From: Comamonas sp. lk
GTDB taxonomy: Bacteria > Pseudomonadota > Gammaproteobacteria > Burkholderiales > Burkholderiaceae_C
Reading direction: 5' to 3'
Assembly: GCA_945860595.1 (NCBI GenBank)
Contig: CAMAQV010000001.1
Location: 62,001 to 126,000 of the forward strand
DNA: 64,000 nucleotides
Positions 47,307 through 58,526 of the stretch are shown piece after piece (the stretch's first letter is position 1; each line of letters begins with the position of its first letter). A program made the translations under genes and the position numbers. The notes beneath the pieces are model-generated. The model saw only the letters and a program-made list of their open reading frames with translations. It made no database searches and had not been told where the DNA came from.

Positions 47307-48086
47307 TTAGTTGTTGGTGAATTTGGCAGGGCGCTTGCTGGCAAAGGCGTCCATGCCCTCTTTCTGGTCCGCAGTGGCAAACAGCGCGTGGAACAGGCGG
47401 CGCTCGAAATGCGTGCCGTCGGACAGGCTGCCCTCAAACGCGCGGTTCACACTTTCTTTGGCCGCCATGGTGGCGATGTGCGAGTACGAACACACCATCA
47501 GCGCGGCGGCCAGGGCTTCGTCCATCAGCGTGTCCAGCGGCACCACCCGGCTGACCAGTCCGGCGCGCTCGGCCTCGGCGGCGTCCATCATGCGGCCGGT
47601 GAGTACCATGTCCATGGCCTTGGCCTTGCCCACGGCGCGCGGCAGGCGCTGCGTACCGCCCGCGCCCGGAATCACCCCCAGCTTGATCTCGGGCTGGCCG
47701 AATTTGGCGTTGTCGGCGGCGATGATGAAGTCACACAACATGGCCAGCTCGCATCCCCCACCCAAGGCGAAACCGGACACAGCGGCGATCACCGGCTTGC
47801 GGATGCTGCGCATCGTCTCCCAATTGCGGCTGATGAAGTCGCTCTTGTACACATCGGCAAAACTGTACGTGGCCATGCCGCCAATGTCGGCCCCGGCGGC
47901 AAAGGCTTTCTCACTCCCGGTGATGACCAGGCAACCCAGCGCCGGGTCGGCGTCAAAAGTTTGCAGCGCATGGCCCAGCTCATCCATCAGCTGGTCGTTC
48001 AGGGCATTGAGTTGCTTGGGGCGGTTGAGGGTCACGATGGCGATTTTGTCGGCCTCGGTGCGGGTTTGTATGCATTCGTACTGCAT
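47307..48086 (-). CDS. Enoyl-CoA hydratase
   Basis: 259-residue crotonase-family enzyme hydrating 2-enoyl-CoA in fatty-acid or phenylacetate-type degradation. The oxyanion-hole segments are [13 protein letters not shown] and [21 protein letters not shown] ([14 protein letters not shown]), and the two catalytic glutamates lie in GGGCELAM and [19 protein letters not shown], as in rat mitochondrial hydratase. ATG 48086 is chosen; an open frame to 48338 is non-homologous. It lies 47 bp behind the M61 peptidase gene. Confidence 0.95.
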   Translation of the reverse strand: MQYECIQTRTEADKIAIVTLNRPKQLNALNDQLMDELGHALQTFDADPALGCLVITGSEKAFAAGADIGGMATYSFADVYKSDFISRNWETMRSIRKPVIAAVSGFALGGGCELAMLCDFIIAADNAKFGQPEIKLGVIPGAGGTQRLPRAVGKAKAMDMVLTGRMMDAAEAERAGLVSRVVPLDTLMDEALAAALMVCSYSHIATMAAKESVNRAFEGSLSDGTHFERRLFHALFATADQKEGMDAFASKRPAKFTNN

Positions 48087-48133
48087 GGTGGCTCCGGTGA
48101 ATGGCGTGTGAAAGAAGGGTGTGCGCGAACGGC

Positions 48134-49912
48134 TCAGGCCGGCCAGGCGTCTTTGGCCCGGCTGCCCGCAGCCAGGCGCCAGGTGCTGGCGCGCTCGGGC
48201 AGCGCCAGCGGCAGGCGCAGCAACTGCTTGTCGCGGCTGATCAGCGCCACACAACGCCGCGCCGGGCCCAGAACGGCGCCCAGATCGTCCAGCTTGTGGA
48301 TGCGCCAGCCGCCCGATGGCAGCTCCACGCCCAACCACTCATCGCCTGCGCACAGCCCGGCACGCTGCGCAGCGCCACCCTGCAATACGGTTTTGATACG
48401 CAAGACGCCCGCGGTTTCCGTCACGCGCAGGCCCAGACGCTGCGCGGGCTGCGCCGCATCGTCATACACCTGCACGCCCTGCGATTCCAGCAGCGGGCGC
48501 AGCGGCAGCTCCCGGGTGCCGTGCACCCAGGCCTTGATTTCCTTGGCCCAGGAGCGGCCGCTGAGCGCTTGCAACACAGCCAGCACATCGGCCTCCTGCA
48601 TGGGCCCGCCCTGGCAGCGCTGCCACAACCCGCACATGGCATCGTCCAGCGTGCCGCTGCCCTGCTGGCGCAGCGTCAGGTCTATGCACAAAGCCACCAG
48701 CGCGCCTTTTTGGTAGTAGCTGATGGTGGCGTTGGGGGTGTTCTCGTCCTGGCGGTAGTACTTGACCCAGGCGTCGAAACTGGCTTGGGCCACACTTTGC
48801 ACCGTGCGCCCCGGCGCTTGCAGAACCTGGTTGATGGTTTTGTTCAACAAGCGGACATACGCTGTGTCGTCAAGCAGCCCGGCGCGCCGCAGCAACAGGT
48901 CGTCGTAGTAGCTGGTGAAGCCCTCAAAAAACCACAATAGATCGGTGTAGTTCTCCCGGGCGTAGTCGTAGCGGGTGAACTCCACCGGGCGCAGGCGTTT
49001 GACGTTCCAGGTGTGGAAATATTCGTGGCTGATCAACCCAAGCAGGGTGGTGTAACCCTCGCTGGTTTTAGGCTCACCCAGGCGCGGCAAATCGCGCCGC
49101 GCGGCAATCAGCGCCGTGCTGTTGCGATGCTCCAGTCCGCCGTAGTTATCGTCCACCGCGTTGAGCAAAAAGGTGTAGTGCGCAAACGGCACATCCGCCG
49201 CGCCGGCCGCCACACCGTGCCAGAAGCGGATCGCGGTCTCGCAGATTTTTTGCGTGTCGCGCAGCAGGCGCTCGCGGTCGAATGAGGGCAAAGCACCGGC
49301 GACCACGACACGGTGGACAACGCCGCAGGCGTCAAACTCTGCGCTCCAGAAGTCGCCCATCTCCACCGGGCAGTCAGCAAGTTCGTCGTAATCCAACGCC
49401 CGGTACACGCCAAAACCACGCCGATCTACCCGGTGCGCACACAAGCCGGTCGCCACCCGCCAGGACGGGTGCGCCAAGGCTGGCAGCAACTCCAGCGTAT
49501 GCGGATGATCAGCCAAACCCTGGGCGATCAGGCACACACTGGTGGCGTTGAAAAACCCGCGCGCACTGTCCAGCCAGGCGCTGCGCACCGAGTTATCCAG
49601 GGCGTACACGGTATAGCTGACGGTCAGGGGCAGATCCGGGTCGGCATGCAACTCCCAGGTGGTTTTATCGATCTGGGTCACGCTGCAGCTTCGCCCCGCT
49701 TGGCTGCACGCCAGGTCTTGCAGGTGGCGGGAAAACTCGCGCACCATGTAGCTGCCCGGAATCCAGACCGGCAATTGCAGCCGCTGTGTCACGGCTGGGC
49801 GCAAGAGCGTCATCTCGACATGCCAATGGTGGGCACGGGTATCTGCAGGGCATACGCGGTAGTGCACCAGTGCGGGCGCGGATTTCGCTGCGGCCTGGCG
49901 GAACGTAGGCAT
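48134..49912 (-). CDS. M61 family metallopeptidase
   Basis: 592 residues of the M61 glycyl-aminopeptidase family. The zinc motif [15 protein letters not shown] gives His296, Glu297 and His300; GGLEH is at 259-263. The C-terminal part holds a PDZ domain ([34 protein letters not shown]). No signal peptide is obvious, so location is unclear. It starts 5 bp after the dsbC stop and precedes the enoyl-CoA hydratase gene. Confidence 0.92.
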   Translation of the reverse strand: MPTFRQAAAKSAPALVHYRVCPADTRAHHWHVEMTLLRPAVTQRLQLPVWIPGSYMVREFSRHLQDLACSQAGRSCSVTQIDKTTWELHADPDLPLTVSYTVYALDNSVRSAWLDSARGFFNATSVCLIAQGLADHPHTLELLPALAHPSWRVATGLCAHRVDRRGFGVYRALDYDELADCPVEMGDFWSAEFDACGVVHRVVVAGALPSFDRERLLRDTQKICETAIRFWHGVAAGAADVPFAHYTFLLNAVDDNYGGLEHRNSTALIAARRDLPRLGEPKTSEGYTTLLGLISHEYFHTWNVKRLRPVEFTRYDYARENYTDLLWFFEGFTSYYDDLLLRRAGLLDDTAYVRLLNKTINQVLQAPGRTVQSVAQASFDAWVKYYRQDENTPNATISYYQKGALVALCIDLTLRQQGSGTLDDAMCGLWQRCQGGPMQEADVLAVLQALSGRSWAKEIKAWVHGTRELPLRPLLESQGVQVYDDAAQPAQRLGLRVTETAGVLRIKTVLQGGAAQRAGLCAGDEWLGVELPSGGWRIHKLDDLGAVLGPARRCVALISRDKQLLRLPLALPERASTWRLAAGSRAKDAWPA

Positions 49913-49917
49913 GGGTC

Positions 49918-50649
49918 TTACAGCTTGGAGCTATCCGCCAGAGCCTGCTCCACCCGGGCGTTGTCCACTGCACCAGGGATCCTTACGCCGTTGGTGAACA
50001 ACAGGGTGGGCGTGCCGGTGATTTTGTGTTTGCGGCCCAGTTCGACATTGCGTGCCACAGCGGTGGTGTCGCACATGGCACTGGCCGGCGCCGCGGCTTG
50101 CTCGCGCAGCATCCAGTCCTGCCAGGCCGCCGAGCGGTCTTTGGCGCACCAGATGTCGTGCGACTTTTTCAACGAATCTGGCCCCAGCACGGGGTACAAA
50201 AACAGGTAAACCGTCACGTTATCAACCTTTTGCAAATCCCGCTCAAAGCGCTTGCAGTAGCCGCAGTTGGGGTCTTCAAACACAGCCATCTTGCGCTGCC
50301 CATTGCCGCGCACCAATGTGAACGCATCTTTGATGGGCAAGCTGTCAAAAGGGATGGCCGTCAATTTAGCGATCCGCTCCTCGGTGAGGTTACGCCGGGT
50401 CTTGGTTTCGATGATCTGGCCGTCAATCAAAAAATCGCCCTTGGCATCGGTGTAATAAATCTCGCTCCCGTTGACACGCACCTCGAACAAACCGCCCACG
50501 CCGGCCGGTTTGATCTCGTCAATGACCTTGAGTTGCGGCAGACGCTGGGCCAGGGCCTGCCGGATCGCTGCCTCCTGGGCACCCGCAAGCGCCATAGAGC
50601 ACAGCAGAAAGACGGCGCCGCTAAAGCGCACCAATCGGTTCAACATCAT
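49918..50649 (-). CDS. dsbC: Thiol:disulfide interchange protein DsbC
   Basis: Periplasmic isomerase that reshuffles wrong disulfides. 243 residues from ATG 50649 with a signal peptide (NRLVRFSGAVFLLCSMALAGA), an N-terminal dimerisation domain and a thioredoxin domain with the CGYC active site (FEDPNCGYCKRF) and the cis-proline TGTPTLLF. A further cysteine pair (WCAKD, MCDTT) would be the structural disulfide. TTG 50658 and ATG 50646 are alternative starts. It lies between the UbiH-like and M61 genes. Confidence 0.94.
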   Translation of the reverse strand: MMLNRLVRFSGAVFLLCSMALAGAQEAAIRQALAQRLPQLKVIDEIKPAGVGGLFEVRVNGSEIYYTDAKGDFLIDGQIIETKTRRNLTEERIAKLTAIPFDSLPIKDAFTLVRGNGQRKMAVFEDPNCGYCKRFERDLQKVDNVTVYLFLYPVLGPDSLKKSHDIWCAKDRSAAWQDWMLREQAAAPASAMCDTTAVARNVELGRKHKITGTPTLLFTNGVRIPGAVDNARVEQALADSSKL

Positions 50650-50672
50650 GATGGGCAATGGAAAATAAAAAT

Positions 50673-51821
50673 TCAGGAGAACCCCATGGCTTGGCGGACG
50701 ACCCAGTGCTTGAGGCCGGCGCTGCGGTCAAAGCCGCGCAAGCCCCAGTTCCGGACCTGGGCAACCAAGGGATGCGGATGGTCAAACAGACGCTGCAGCG
50801 CATCCGTGGTGTTGCCAACCAAGGCGAATGCGGTCTTGCGTTCGCGCTCGTAGGCGCGCAAGACCTTGGCGTCGCTCAAGGGGCGCCAATACGCGCGTTC
50901 ATCCAGGGCGCGGGCTAAGGCGTGTACATCACCCAAGCCCAGGTTAAGTCCCTGCCCGGCCAAGGGGTGGACCGTGTGTGCGGCGTCGCCGGCCAGAACC
51001 CAGGCCGAGCCCAGCGCCCCGTCCGCAGCGGGCATGGCGCCCATCCAGTGCTGCGCCAGCGCAAACTGCAAGGGCCAGGTTTGGCGCTCGGCTGTGACTT
51101 CCAGCATGCCCAGGGTGCCGTGGCTGGCCGCGTGCAACGCCGCATCAAATTGGCTGGCCTCCATTTCGCGCAAGACCTGGGCCCGCTGCGGGCTGACCGA
51201 CCAGACGACCGCGCAGGCCGAACCCACAGGACCGTCCAAGGGCAGTAGCGCCAGTACTTCGGTGGAGCTGCCCTCGCGGTTAAACCACTGCCGGGCGATT
51301 TCGCCATGCGGTCGCTCGGTGCGCACACGTGTGGCCAGCGCATGCTGGCCATACGGTTTTTGGTCGTACACCAGACCCCAAGCGGCGCGGCTGGCACTGA
51401 CCCGGCCTTCGCACACCACGGTCAGTGGCGCGGGGCGGGGGGCGTCGACCCGTTCAATCAAACCCTGGAATTCCACCGCCTGCGCCAAACGGCTCTCCAG
51501 CGCGGACACGTCGACCATCCAGTTCAGGGCAGCAACACCCTGACCTGTCGCCTCAAAGTGCAGCAAACCGCCGTCGTCGCCGACCACCTCCATGCCCTTG
51601 ACCGGTGTGGCATGGGCCGCGTCGGGCCAGCACCGCAAGGACTCGAGCAGGGAGCGAGAGGCCGGGCTGAGCGCATAGGCACGCACATCACTGTGGCCTG
51701 GTGTTGATTCAGGCTGTACGTCCACCAACGCAATACGCAAGCGCTTGGCTGCAAGCTGCAAGGCCATGGCGCGCCCGACGATGCCGGCACCGCGCACGCA
51801 AATATCAAAAGGTCGGGACAT
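50673..51821 (-). CDS. UbiH/UbiF family FAD monooxygenase
   Basis: 382-residue flavoprotein of the ubiquinone hydroxylase family. GAGIVG lies at 11-16, DVRAYALSPAS follows, and the GD motif VLAGDAAHTVHPLAGQGLNLGLGDV is the family signature. It probably hydroxylates a ubiquinone precursor ring at the inner membrane; which carbon cannot be told, since betaproteobacterial hydroxylases vary in position. It heads the run ubiH-like-dsbC-M61-enoyl-CoA hydratase and is divergent from ychF. Confidence 0.92.
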   Translation of the reverse strand: MSRPFDICVRGAGIVGRAMALQLAAKRLRIALVDVQPESTPGHSDVRAYALSPASRSLLESLRCWPDAAHATPVKGMEVVGDDGGLLHFEATGQGVAALNWMVDVSALESRLAQAVEFQGLIERVDAPRPAPLTVVCEGRVSASRAAWGLVYDQKPYGQHALATRVRTERPHGEIARQWFNREGSSTEVLALLPLDGPVGSACAVVWSVSPQRAQVLREMEASQFDAALHAASHGTLGMLEVTAERQTWPLQFALAQHWMGAMPAADGALGSAWVLAGDAAHTVHPLAGQGLNLGLGDVHALARALDERAYWRPLSDAKVLRAYERERKTAFALVGNTTDALQRLFDHPHPLVAQVRNWGLRGFDRSAGLKHWVVRQAMGFS

Positions 51822-51912
51822 CGGGCCATTGTAGGAGCGGGGCCACCGCAGCCCGGGTCCCTCCAGAGAATCCCCTATCTACAATACGTGGTTCTTCTGA
51901 AGGAACATCCCC

Positions 51913-53004
51913 ATGAGTTTGAAGTGCGGCATCGTTGGCCTGCCCAATGTCGGAAAGTCCACCCTGTTCAACGCCTTGACCAAAGCAGGGATTGCCGCCG
52001 AAAACTACCCGTTTTGCACCATTGAACCGAATGTGGGTGTGGTGGAAGTGCCCGATCCCCGGCTGGCGCAATTGGCCGCCATCGTCGAGCCTGAGCGGGT
52101 GGTGCCGGCCATTGTGGAATTTGTCGATATCGCCGGCCTGGTCGCCGGGGCCAGCACAGGGGAGGGCCTGGGCAACAAATTTTTGGCCCATATCCGGGAA
52201 ACCGACGCCACCATCAACGTCGTGCGCTGCTTTGAAGATGACAACGTCATCCATGTCGCGGGGAAGGTCGACCCGATCGCCGATATCGAGGTGATACAGA
52301 CCGAGCTGTGCTTGGCTGATCTGGGCGCGGTCGAGAAGGCCCTGCACCGCGTGACCAAAACCGCCCGCTCGGGCGACAAAGAGTCCATCAAGCTGGTGGC
52401 GATCCTGGAAAAGTGCCAGGCTGCGCTGAACCAGGCGCAACCGGTACGCAGCCTGGATTTCAGCAAAGAAGAGTTGCCCCTGCTCAAACAATTCTTTCTG
52501 ATCACCGCCAAGCCGGCCATGTTTGTGGCCAATGTGGCGGAGAACGGATTTGAGAATAACCCGCTATTGGCGCGGCTGGAGGCTTTTGCCACCGCGCAAA
52601 AAGCGCCTGTTGTCGCCATTTGCGCAAAAATGGAAGCGGAAATGAGCGAAATGAGCGACGAAGACCGCTTGATGTTCCTCGAAGAGCTGGGCCAGAGCGA
52701 GCCCGGTTTGAACCGCCTGATCCGCTCGGCCTACAGCCTGCTGGGCTTGCAAACCTATTTCACAGCGGGCGTCAAAGAGGTACGCGCCTGGACCATCCAT
52801 GTCGGAGACACCGGGCCACAGGCGGCCGGGGTGATCCATACCGACTTTGAAAAGGGCTACATCCGGGCCCAAACTATTGCGTTTGAAGACTTTATTGCCT
52901 ATCGCGGTGAGCAAGGTGCTAAAGATGCTGGCAAGATGCGCGCAGAAGGCAAGGAATACGTGGTCAAAGATGGCGACGTGATGAATTTCTTGTTCAGTTC
53001 CTGA
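51913..53004 (+). CDS. ychF: Redox-regulated ATPase YchF
   Basis: OBG-family P-loop NTPase that prefers ATP, binds ribosomes and represses oxidative-stress responses in E. coli. 363 residues: [24 protein letters not shown] (P-loop with NVGKST), [22 protein letters not shown], a coiled-coil insert and a TGS domain ending [33 protein letters not shown]. The NxxE in place of NKxD (NVAENG) is typical of ATP specificity. A TACAAT box (51880-51885) precedes it. Confidence 0.97.
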   Translation: MSLKCGIVGLPNVGKSTLFNALTKAGIAAENYPFCTIEPNVGVVEVPDPRLAQLAAIVEPERVVPAIVEFVDIAGLVAGASTGEGLGNKFLAHIRETDATINVVRCFEDDNVIHVAGKVDPIADIEVIQTELCLADLGAVEKALHRVTKTARSGDKESIKLVAILEKCQAALNQAQPVRSLDFSKEELPLLKQFFLITAKPAMFVANVAENGFENNPLLARLEAFATAQKAPVVAICAKMEAEMSEMSDEDRLMFLEELGQSEPGLNRLIRSAYSLLGLQTYFTAGVKEVRAWTIHVGDTGPQAAGVIHTDFEKGYIRAQTIAFEDFIAYRGEQGAKDAGKMRAEGKEYVVKDGDVMNFLFSS

Positions 53005-53049
53005 AGCTGCCCATAGGCACAACCCCATTCACACACCTCGGAGAAACCC

Positions 53050-54198
53050 ATGCCCGCACTGCTTCCCCATATTGACCCGGACGGTCTGCTGGAGTTTTCC
53101 GTGGTCTACACCGACCGCGCACTCAACCACATGTCGCAGCGCTTTCAGGGCGTGATGCGCGACATCTCCGGCATGCTCAAAACCGTGTACCACGCGCATT
53201 CCAGCGTATTGGTGCCCGGCAGCGGCACCTTTGGCATGGAGTCGGTCGCCCGCCAGTTCGCCACCGGGAAACATGTGCTGGTGATCCGCAACGGCTGGTT
53301 CAGCTACCGCTGGACGCAGATTTTTGACATGGGCAACATCCCGGCCAGCAGCACCGTGCTCAAGGCGCGTCGCACCAGCCAGGACAGCCAGGCCCATTGG
53401 GTACCCTGCCCTGTCGATGAAGTCGTCGCCACCATCCTGGCCGAGAAGCCCGCAGTAGTCTTCGCACCCCACGTGGAGACGTCGGCCGGCATGATCCTGC
53501 CCGACATCTATTTGCGCGCGGTGGCGGATGCCGTGCACCAGGTCGGCGGCCTTTTTGTGCTCGACTGCATTGCCTCGGGCACTGTCTGGATAGATATGCA
53601 GGCTACCGGCGTCGACGTGCTGGTGACCGCACCCCAAAAAGGCTGGAGCGGCTCGCCGTGCTGCGCCATGGTCATGCTCAGCGAGCGGGCCCGTACCGCC
53701 ATCGAGGCCACCACCAGCACCAGCTTTGCCTGTGACCTCAAAAAGTGGCTTCAGGTGATGGAGTCCTACGAAAACGGCGCACACATGTACCACACCACCA
53801 TGCCCACCGACGCCCTCACCCGACTGCAGGAGGTCATGCACGAAACGCAGGACTACGGCTTTGACAAGGTCTGCGCCGAACAATGGGAGCTCGGCACCAA
53901 GGTGCGCGCCCTGATGGAGGGCCATGGCATCCGCAGCGTGGCCGCACCCGGCTTCCAGGCCCCTGGTGTCGTGGTTAGCTACACCACCGATCCCGGCCTG
54001 CAAAGCAGCAAAAAGTTTTTGGCTCTGGGGCTGCAAACCGCCGCCGGCGTCCCGCTGCAGTGCGACGAGCCGGCAGACTTCATGACCTTCCGCATAGGAC
54101 TGTTTGGCTTAGACAAGCTGCACAACACCGACCGCAGCGTGGCGCAGTTGTCGGCGGCTTTGGACGAGATGGGCTTCAAGCTGGCCAAGGCGGCCTGA
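53050..54198 (+). CDS. Class V aminotransferase (alanine-glyoxylate type)
   Basis: 382-residue PLP enzyme of the serine-pyruvate/alanine-glyoxylate group. The PLP lysine is Lys197 in VTAPQKGWSGSP. Other family segments are VPGSGTFGMESVARQF and HVETSAGMILPD. ATG 53050 follows CGGAGAAACCC. Substrates may be alanine, serine or a related amino acid with glyoxylate or pyruvate; the precise pair is not determinable. A DUF4337 gene follows 26 bp later. Confidence 0.93.
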   Translation: MPALLPHIDPDGLLEFSVVYTDRALNHMSQRFQGVMRDISGMLKTVYHAHSSVLVPGSGTFGMESVARQFATGKHVLVIRNGWFSYRWTQIFDMGNIPASSTVLKARRTSQDSQAHWVPCPVDEVVATILAEKPAVVFAPHVETSAGMILPDIYLRAVADAVHQVGGLFVLDCIASGTVWIDMQATGVDVLVTAPQKGWSGSPCCAMVMLSERARTAIEATTSTSFACDLKKWLQVMESYENGAHMYHTTMPTDALTRLQEVMHETQDYGFDKVCAEQWELGTKVRALMEGHGIRSVAAPGFQAPGVVVSYTTDPGLQSSKKFLALGLQTAAGVPLQCDEPADFMTFRIGLFGLDKLHNTDRSVAQLSAALDEMGFKLAKAA

Positions 54199-54224
54199 GC
54201 AGGCCTTGAATACACAAGGAATTT

Positions 54225-54809
54225 ATGGAAGCACACGAAGCATCTGAGCTGGTGGAAGACGAGGCTGGCGAGAACAACCGGCAAAAAAACCGCGCAGCCC
54301 TGACTATTTCCATCTTCGCGATGGTGCTGGCCATCACCAGCTTGGGCGGCTCCAACGCGGGCAAGGAAATCACCCAGGAAAACATCCTGGCAGCCAACAG
54401 CTATGCCTTCTACCAGGCCAAGTCCATCCGCCAGACCACGCTCAAAGTAGCGGTTGCGGATCTGGAATTGCAGCTGCTGCGCGAGCCGGCCATGCCAGCG
54501 GCCGCCAAGGAGGCGGTGACCAAAAAAATCGAGGACTACAAAAAGACGGTGGAGCGCTACGAGTCCGAACCCGAGACCCGGGAAGGCAAGAAAGAGTTGA
54601 TGGTCCGCGCCAAGGAACACGAAGAACTGCGTGACCTGGCCATGCGCAGAGACCCCTGGTTTGACTACGCGGAAGGCGGACTCCAGATCGCCATCGTGCT
54701 GTTATCGGTGTCCATACTGGCCTCGCTACCGGCCTTGTATTTCACCGGCTTGGCATTGGGTCTTGTGGGCACGCTTTTCAGCGCCAACGGATTTTTTCTG
54801 TTTTTCTGA
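54225..54809 (+). CDS. DUF4337 membrane protein
   Basis: 194 residues: a charged N-terminal part, a membrane helix (about 25-43, AALTISIFAMVLAITSLGG), a long charged coiled-coil-like middle (VAVADLELQLLREPAMPAAAKEAVTKKIEDYKKTVERYESEPE) and two C-terminal membrane helices. The layout matches DUF4337. It may be co-transcribed with the aminotransferase. Function unknown. The 140 bases after it (54810-54949) hold no recognisable gene. Confidence 0.85.
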   Translation: MEAHEASELVEDEAGENNRQKNRAALTISIFAMVLAITSLGGSNAGKEITQENILAANSYAFYQAKSIRQTTLKVAVADLELQLLREPAMPAAAKEAVTKKIEDYKKTVERYESEPETREGKKELMVRAKEHEELRDLAMRRDPWFDYAEGGLQIAIVLLSVSILASLPALYFTGLALGLVGTLFSANGFFLFF

Positions 54810-54949
54810 CCCGCCACCCGCTTGCGCTGCCCGCAGGCGGGCCGCAGCCCTTCCAAGGGCTTAGCAAAGCTGGCGTAAAGCTTGCTTACTGCGTGCGGTG
54901 TCGAATCGCCGTCAGGCACGGTTCTCAGCGCCCACAAGACGCCTTGATC

Positions 54950-55750
54950 ATGAAAATGGAAAACCTGCCCGGCCCTCGCAAGGACGCCGCACCCACAGAA
55001 TTAGTCAGCTTCCCCGAGCGCCGCGAGCGGCTGTACAAGCGCTTGACCGAACGCCCCGATTACGTCGGTGCGCCCAAACGCAAGATCGCGTTTTTGTCGA
55101 CCGAGCGCTCGGGCTCCTCTTTTTTATGTGATGCCCTGGATAAAACAGGGCAGTTCGGCATACCCGACGAATATTTTTCGCTCAAGTACATGAATACCTG
55201 GGCCCAGCTCAATAACATCCAAGAAACCACACTCGACGTCAACCGCTATATCCAATTCCTCTTTGCAAAAACGACCTCGCCCAATGGGGTGTTCTCGGTC
55301 AAGATTCACGCATACCAGCACGCCCAACTGAAGAAAATGGGCTTGGAATTCTTCGGTATCGGCTTTGACCACGTGTACAAGATCACCCGCCGCGACAAGA
55401 TCAGCCAGGCCTATTCATTCGCCAAAGCCGACCTGAGCAAGGCGTGGCAGTCAGGTGATAAACCGATTGCGCAACCTGAAGTGAAGTTCACCGAAATTTC
55501 CCGCTACCTTCAGGTGCTGGCCGACTATGACAACTACATGGGCGCGAACACCGACCGCTTCAGCACCGAAACGCTGGTGTACGAGGACTTTGCCGGGCCC
55601 AGACAAATGGAAATCTTCAACCGCATCCTGGCCCAGAACAAGTGCCAATCGGTTCAGCGTTTTGAGACCGCGTTGGAAAAACAAGCCAATCAACACGACC
55701 AGGAGCGGATTACCATGTTCCGGCAATGGTTGGGCGTCGCGCAACACTGA
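54950..55750 (+). CDS. Stf0-type sulfotransferase
   Basis: About 266 residues from ATG 54950. The 5'-phosphosulfate-binding loop [14 protein letters not shown] appears near residues 50-63, and YEDFAGP plus the [13 protein letters not shown] segment fit the Stf0 group, whose founding member is the mycobacterial trehalose 2-sulfotransferase. It would transfer sulfate from PAPS to a carbohydrate, lipid or similar hydroxyl group. It starts a run of PAPS genes: cysD, cysNC and cysQ, all on the same strand. An upstream frame to 54893 is less likely. Acceptor unknown. Confidence 0.87.
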   Translation: MKMENLPGPRKDAAPTELVSFPERRERLYKRLTERPDYVGAPKRKIAFLSTERSGSSFLCDALDKTGQFGIPDEYFSLKYMNTWAQLNNIQETTLDVNRYIQFLFAKTTSPNGVFSVKIHAYQHAQLKKMGLEFFGIGFDHVYKITRRDKISQAYSFAKADLSKAWQSGDKPIAQPEVKFTEISRYLQVLADYDNYMGANTDRFSTETLVYEDFAGPRQMEIFNRILAQNKCQSVQRFETALEKQANQHDQERITMFRQWLGVAQH

Positions 55751-55778
55751 GGCCTCTGCATCCCCGTATAGTTCCCGC

Positions 55779-56678
55779 ATGGGTCTGACCACACTCCAAA
55801 AACTCGAAGCCGAAAGCATCCACATCTTCCGCGAAGCGGTGGCGGAGTGCGCCAAGCCCGTCATGCTGTATTCCATCGGCAAAGACAGCACGGTGCTGCT
55901 GCATTTGGCGCGCAAAGCCTTCTACCCGGCACCGCTGCCGTTTCCGGTAATGCACATCGATACGGGTTGGAAATTCCGCGAGATGATTGCCTTCCGGGAT
56001 CGCATTGCGCGGGAGGCGGGGCTCGACTTGATCGTTTACAGCAACCCGCAAGGGCTGGCCGAGGGCGTCAATCCCTTTGACCATGGATCCGCGTATTACA
56101 CCGACGTCATGAAGACCCAGGCGCTCAAACAAGCCCTGGACCAGCATGGATTCACCGCCGCCTTCGGCGGCGCACGCCGCGATGAGGAGAAGTCGCGCGC
56201 CAAGGAACGGATCTATTCGGTGCGCGGACCAGGTCACCGCTGGGATCCCAAGGCGCAGCGCCCCGAACTGTGGTCTTTGCCCAATACCCAGTTGCAAGAA
56301 GGCTGTTCGCTGCGGGTATTTCCCTTGTCCAACTGGACCGAGGCCGACGTGTGGGAATACATCGCCCAGGAACGACTCGACATCGTGCCCTTGTATTTCG
56401 CCAAGCAGCGGCCGGTGGTTCAGCGCAACGGGGCCTGGATCATGGTGGACGACGCGCGCATGCGCTTGCAAACGGGTGAGAAGCCGCAGCTGCGCTTAAT
56501 CCGCTTTCGTACGCTGGGATGCTACCCGCTGTCGGGGGCCATTGATAGCGATGCCACCACACTTGACGACATCGTGCGTGAAACGCTGGGTGCGCGGCAA
56601 TCCGAACGCCAGGGTCGCGCCATTGACCATGATGGCGCCGGCTCCATGGAACGTAAAAAACAGGAAGGGTACTTCTGA
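55779..56678 (+). CDS. cysD: Sulfate adenylyltransferase subunit 2
   Basis: PP-loop ATPase-type subunit that adenylates sulfate to APS. 299 residues from ATG 55779. The PP-loop is in [19 protein letters not shown], with [34 protein letters not shown] and [12 protein letters not shown] as family markers. The frame continues upstream through the sulfotransferase gene's end, but only this ATG matches the family start. It is 28 bp after the sulfotransferase and 9 bp before cysNC. Confidence 0.96.
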   Translation: MGLTTLQKLEAESIHIFREAVAECAKPVMLYSIGKDSTVLLHLARKAFYPAPLPFPVMHIDTGWKFREMIAFRDRIAREAGLDLIVYSNPQGLAEGVNPFDHGSAYYTDVMKTQALKQALDQHGFTAAFGGARRDEEKSRAKERIYSVRGPGHRWDPKAQRPELWSLPNTQLQEGCSLRVFPLSNWTEADVWEYIAQERLDIVPLYFAKQRPVVQRNGAWIMVDDARMRLQTGEKPQLRLIRFRTLGCYPLSGAIDSDATTLDDIVRETLGARQSERQGRAIDHDGAGSMERKKQEGYF

Positions 56679-56687
56679 TGCGCCACC

Positions 56688-58526
56688 ATGCTTGAGGCCC
56701 TGCACTTCATCACCTGTGGCAGCGTCGATGACGGCAAGTCGACCCTGATCGGGCGGCTGCTGTGGGATACGGGCTCGCTGCCCGAAGACCACGTCGCTGC
56801 ATTGCACACAGACTCGGCAGCGCACGGGACACAGGGCGAAGGCCTGGACTACGCCTTGCTGCTTGATGGTCTGCAAGCGGAACGCGAACAAGGCATCACC
56901 ATTGACGTGGCCTACCGCTATTTCCGCACGCCGCAGCGCAAATTTATCGTTGCTGACACCCCCGGTCACGAGCAATACACCTGCAATATGGCTACCGGTG
57001 CCTCAGGGGCCGAACTGGCGGTGATCCTGGTCGATGCGCGCAAAGGCGTGCTCAGCCAGACCCGGCGCCATAGCCGCATCGTGCACATGCTGGGCATACG
57101 GCATGTCGTGGTGGCCATCAACAAAATGGACTTGGTTGGCTGGAGTCATGACACCTTTCAGAACATCGAGGCCGACTACCGCGCTTTTGCCCGGGAACTG
57201 GATTTTCCCAGTCTGCAATGTATTCCGCTGTCTGCCTTGTGCGGCGACAACCTGATCACCGCAAGCTCCGCTGCCCCCTGGTACGTGGGCCCAAGTTTGC
57301 TGGGCTATCTGGAGACCATTGAGACCGCAAGCCAGGCAGCCGAGGACTTCCGCATGCCGGTGCAATGGGTGAACCGGCCGAACCTGGACTTTAGAGGCTA
57401 TTGCGGCCGGATCGCCTCCGGTTCCGTGTCCGCCGGCGACGCGGTGCGGGTGCTACCTTCGGGTGCGCTGGCGCACATCAAGTCCATCGTGACCATGGAT
57501 GGCGAGTTGCCACATGCACAGCGCGGCCAATCCGTCACGCTGACGCTGGAGGAGGAAGTCGACATCAGCCGTGGCGACGTGATCACCCCTGCAGACCTGC
57601 CGGTGGAGTGCGCCGACCAGTTTGAGGTCCGGCTCTTATGGATGTCAGAGAAACCCCTGGTGGCCGGGCGCAGCTACGCGCTGAAGATCCACCACCAGTA
57701 CGCGATTGCCACGGTGACCGCCATCAAGTACGAGATGGATATCCAGACCGGTGCCCATCTGTCGGCCAAATCGGTGGCCCGCAACACCATTGCGGTGGTC
57801 AACCTCAGCCTGAACCGGGTTCTGCCCTTTGAGCCCTACGCGCGCAACCGGACCCTGGGCGCTTTGATTTTGGTAGACCGCCTTAGCAAAGAAACCGTGG
57901 CCGCGGGCATGGTTCACTTTGCCCTGCGCCGCGCCAGCAATATCCACTGGCACAGTCTGGACCTCGACCGTACGGCACGGGAACAGCAAAAAGAGCAAAA
58001 GGCGCGCTGTGTGTGGTTCACCGGCTTGTCCGGCTCGGGTAAATCGACGATTGCCAATCTGGTCGAAAAACGCCTGCACGCCAGCGGCAAGCACACCTAC
58101 TTGCTGGACGGCGACAATTTGCGCCACGGCATTAACCGCGATCTGGGCTTTACCGAGGCCGACCGGGTCGAAAACATCCGCCGTGTAGCCGAAATTGCCA
58201 AACTCATGGTGGATGCCGGCCTGGTGGTGCTGGTGTCGCTCATTTCACCCTACCGCGCAGACCGCGATCTAGCCCGCAGCCTCGTGCCAGCGGGTGACTT
58301 TCTGGAGGTGTTTGTAGACACCCCGGTCGCCGTATGCGAGCAGCGCGACCCAAAAGGGCTGTATGCCAAGGTGCGTGCCGGTGCCATCAAGAACTTCACC
58401 GGTATTGACAGCCCCTACGAGCCCCCGCTGAAACCCGAGCTGCGGATAACAACGGTTGACACCTCCGCGCAGGACGCCGCTGAAACGATTGCCGCCCTGC
58501 TAGGCGCGCAGCCGGGGCCGCAATGA
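56688..58526 (+). CDS. cysNC: CysN-CysC fusion: sulfate adenylyltransferase subunit 1 / APS kinase
   Basis: 612 residues in two parts. Residues 1-430 are the GTPase subunit of ATP sulfurylase: GSVDDGKST (11-19), [20 protein letters not shown]. Residues 445-612 are APS kinase: [13 protein letters not shown] (446-458), [24 protein letters not shown] and GLYAKVRAG. The fusion makes PAPS directly, as in rhizobial NodQ. It sits behind cysD and overlaps cysQ by four bases. PAPS supply plus the sulfotransferase suggests a sulfation role in addition to, or instead of, assimilation. Confidence 0.97.
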   Translation: MLEALHFITCGSVDDGKSTLIGRLLWDTGSLPEDHVAALHTDSAAHGTQGEGLDYALLLDGLQAEREQGITIDVAYRYFRTPQRKFIVADTPGHEQYTCNMATGASGAELAVILVDARKGVLSQTRRHSRIVHMLGIRHVVVAINKMDLVGWSHDTFQNIEADYRAFARELDFPSLQCIPLSALCGDNLITASSAAPWYVGPSLLGYLETIETASQAAEDFRMPVQWVNRPNLDFRGYCGRIASGSVSAGDAVRVLPSGALAHIKSIVTMDGELPHAQRGQSVTLTLEEEVDISRGDVITPADLPVECADQFEVRLLWMSEKPLVAGRSYALKIHHQYAIATVTAIKYEMDIQTGAHLSAKSVARNTIAVVNLSLNRVLPFEPYARNRTLGALILVDRLSKETVAAGMVHFALRRASNIHWHSLDLDRTAREQQKEQKARCVWFTGLSGSGKSTIANLVEKRLHASGKHTYLLDGDNLRHGINRDLGFTEADRVENIRRVAEIAKLMVDAGLVVLVSLISPYRADRDLARSLVPAGDFLEVFVDTPVAVCEQRDPKGLYAKVRAGAIKNFTGIDSPYEPPLKPELRITTVDTSAQDAAETIAALLGAQPGPQ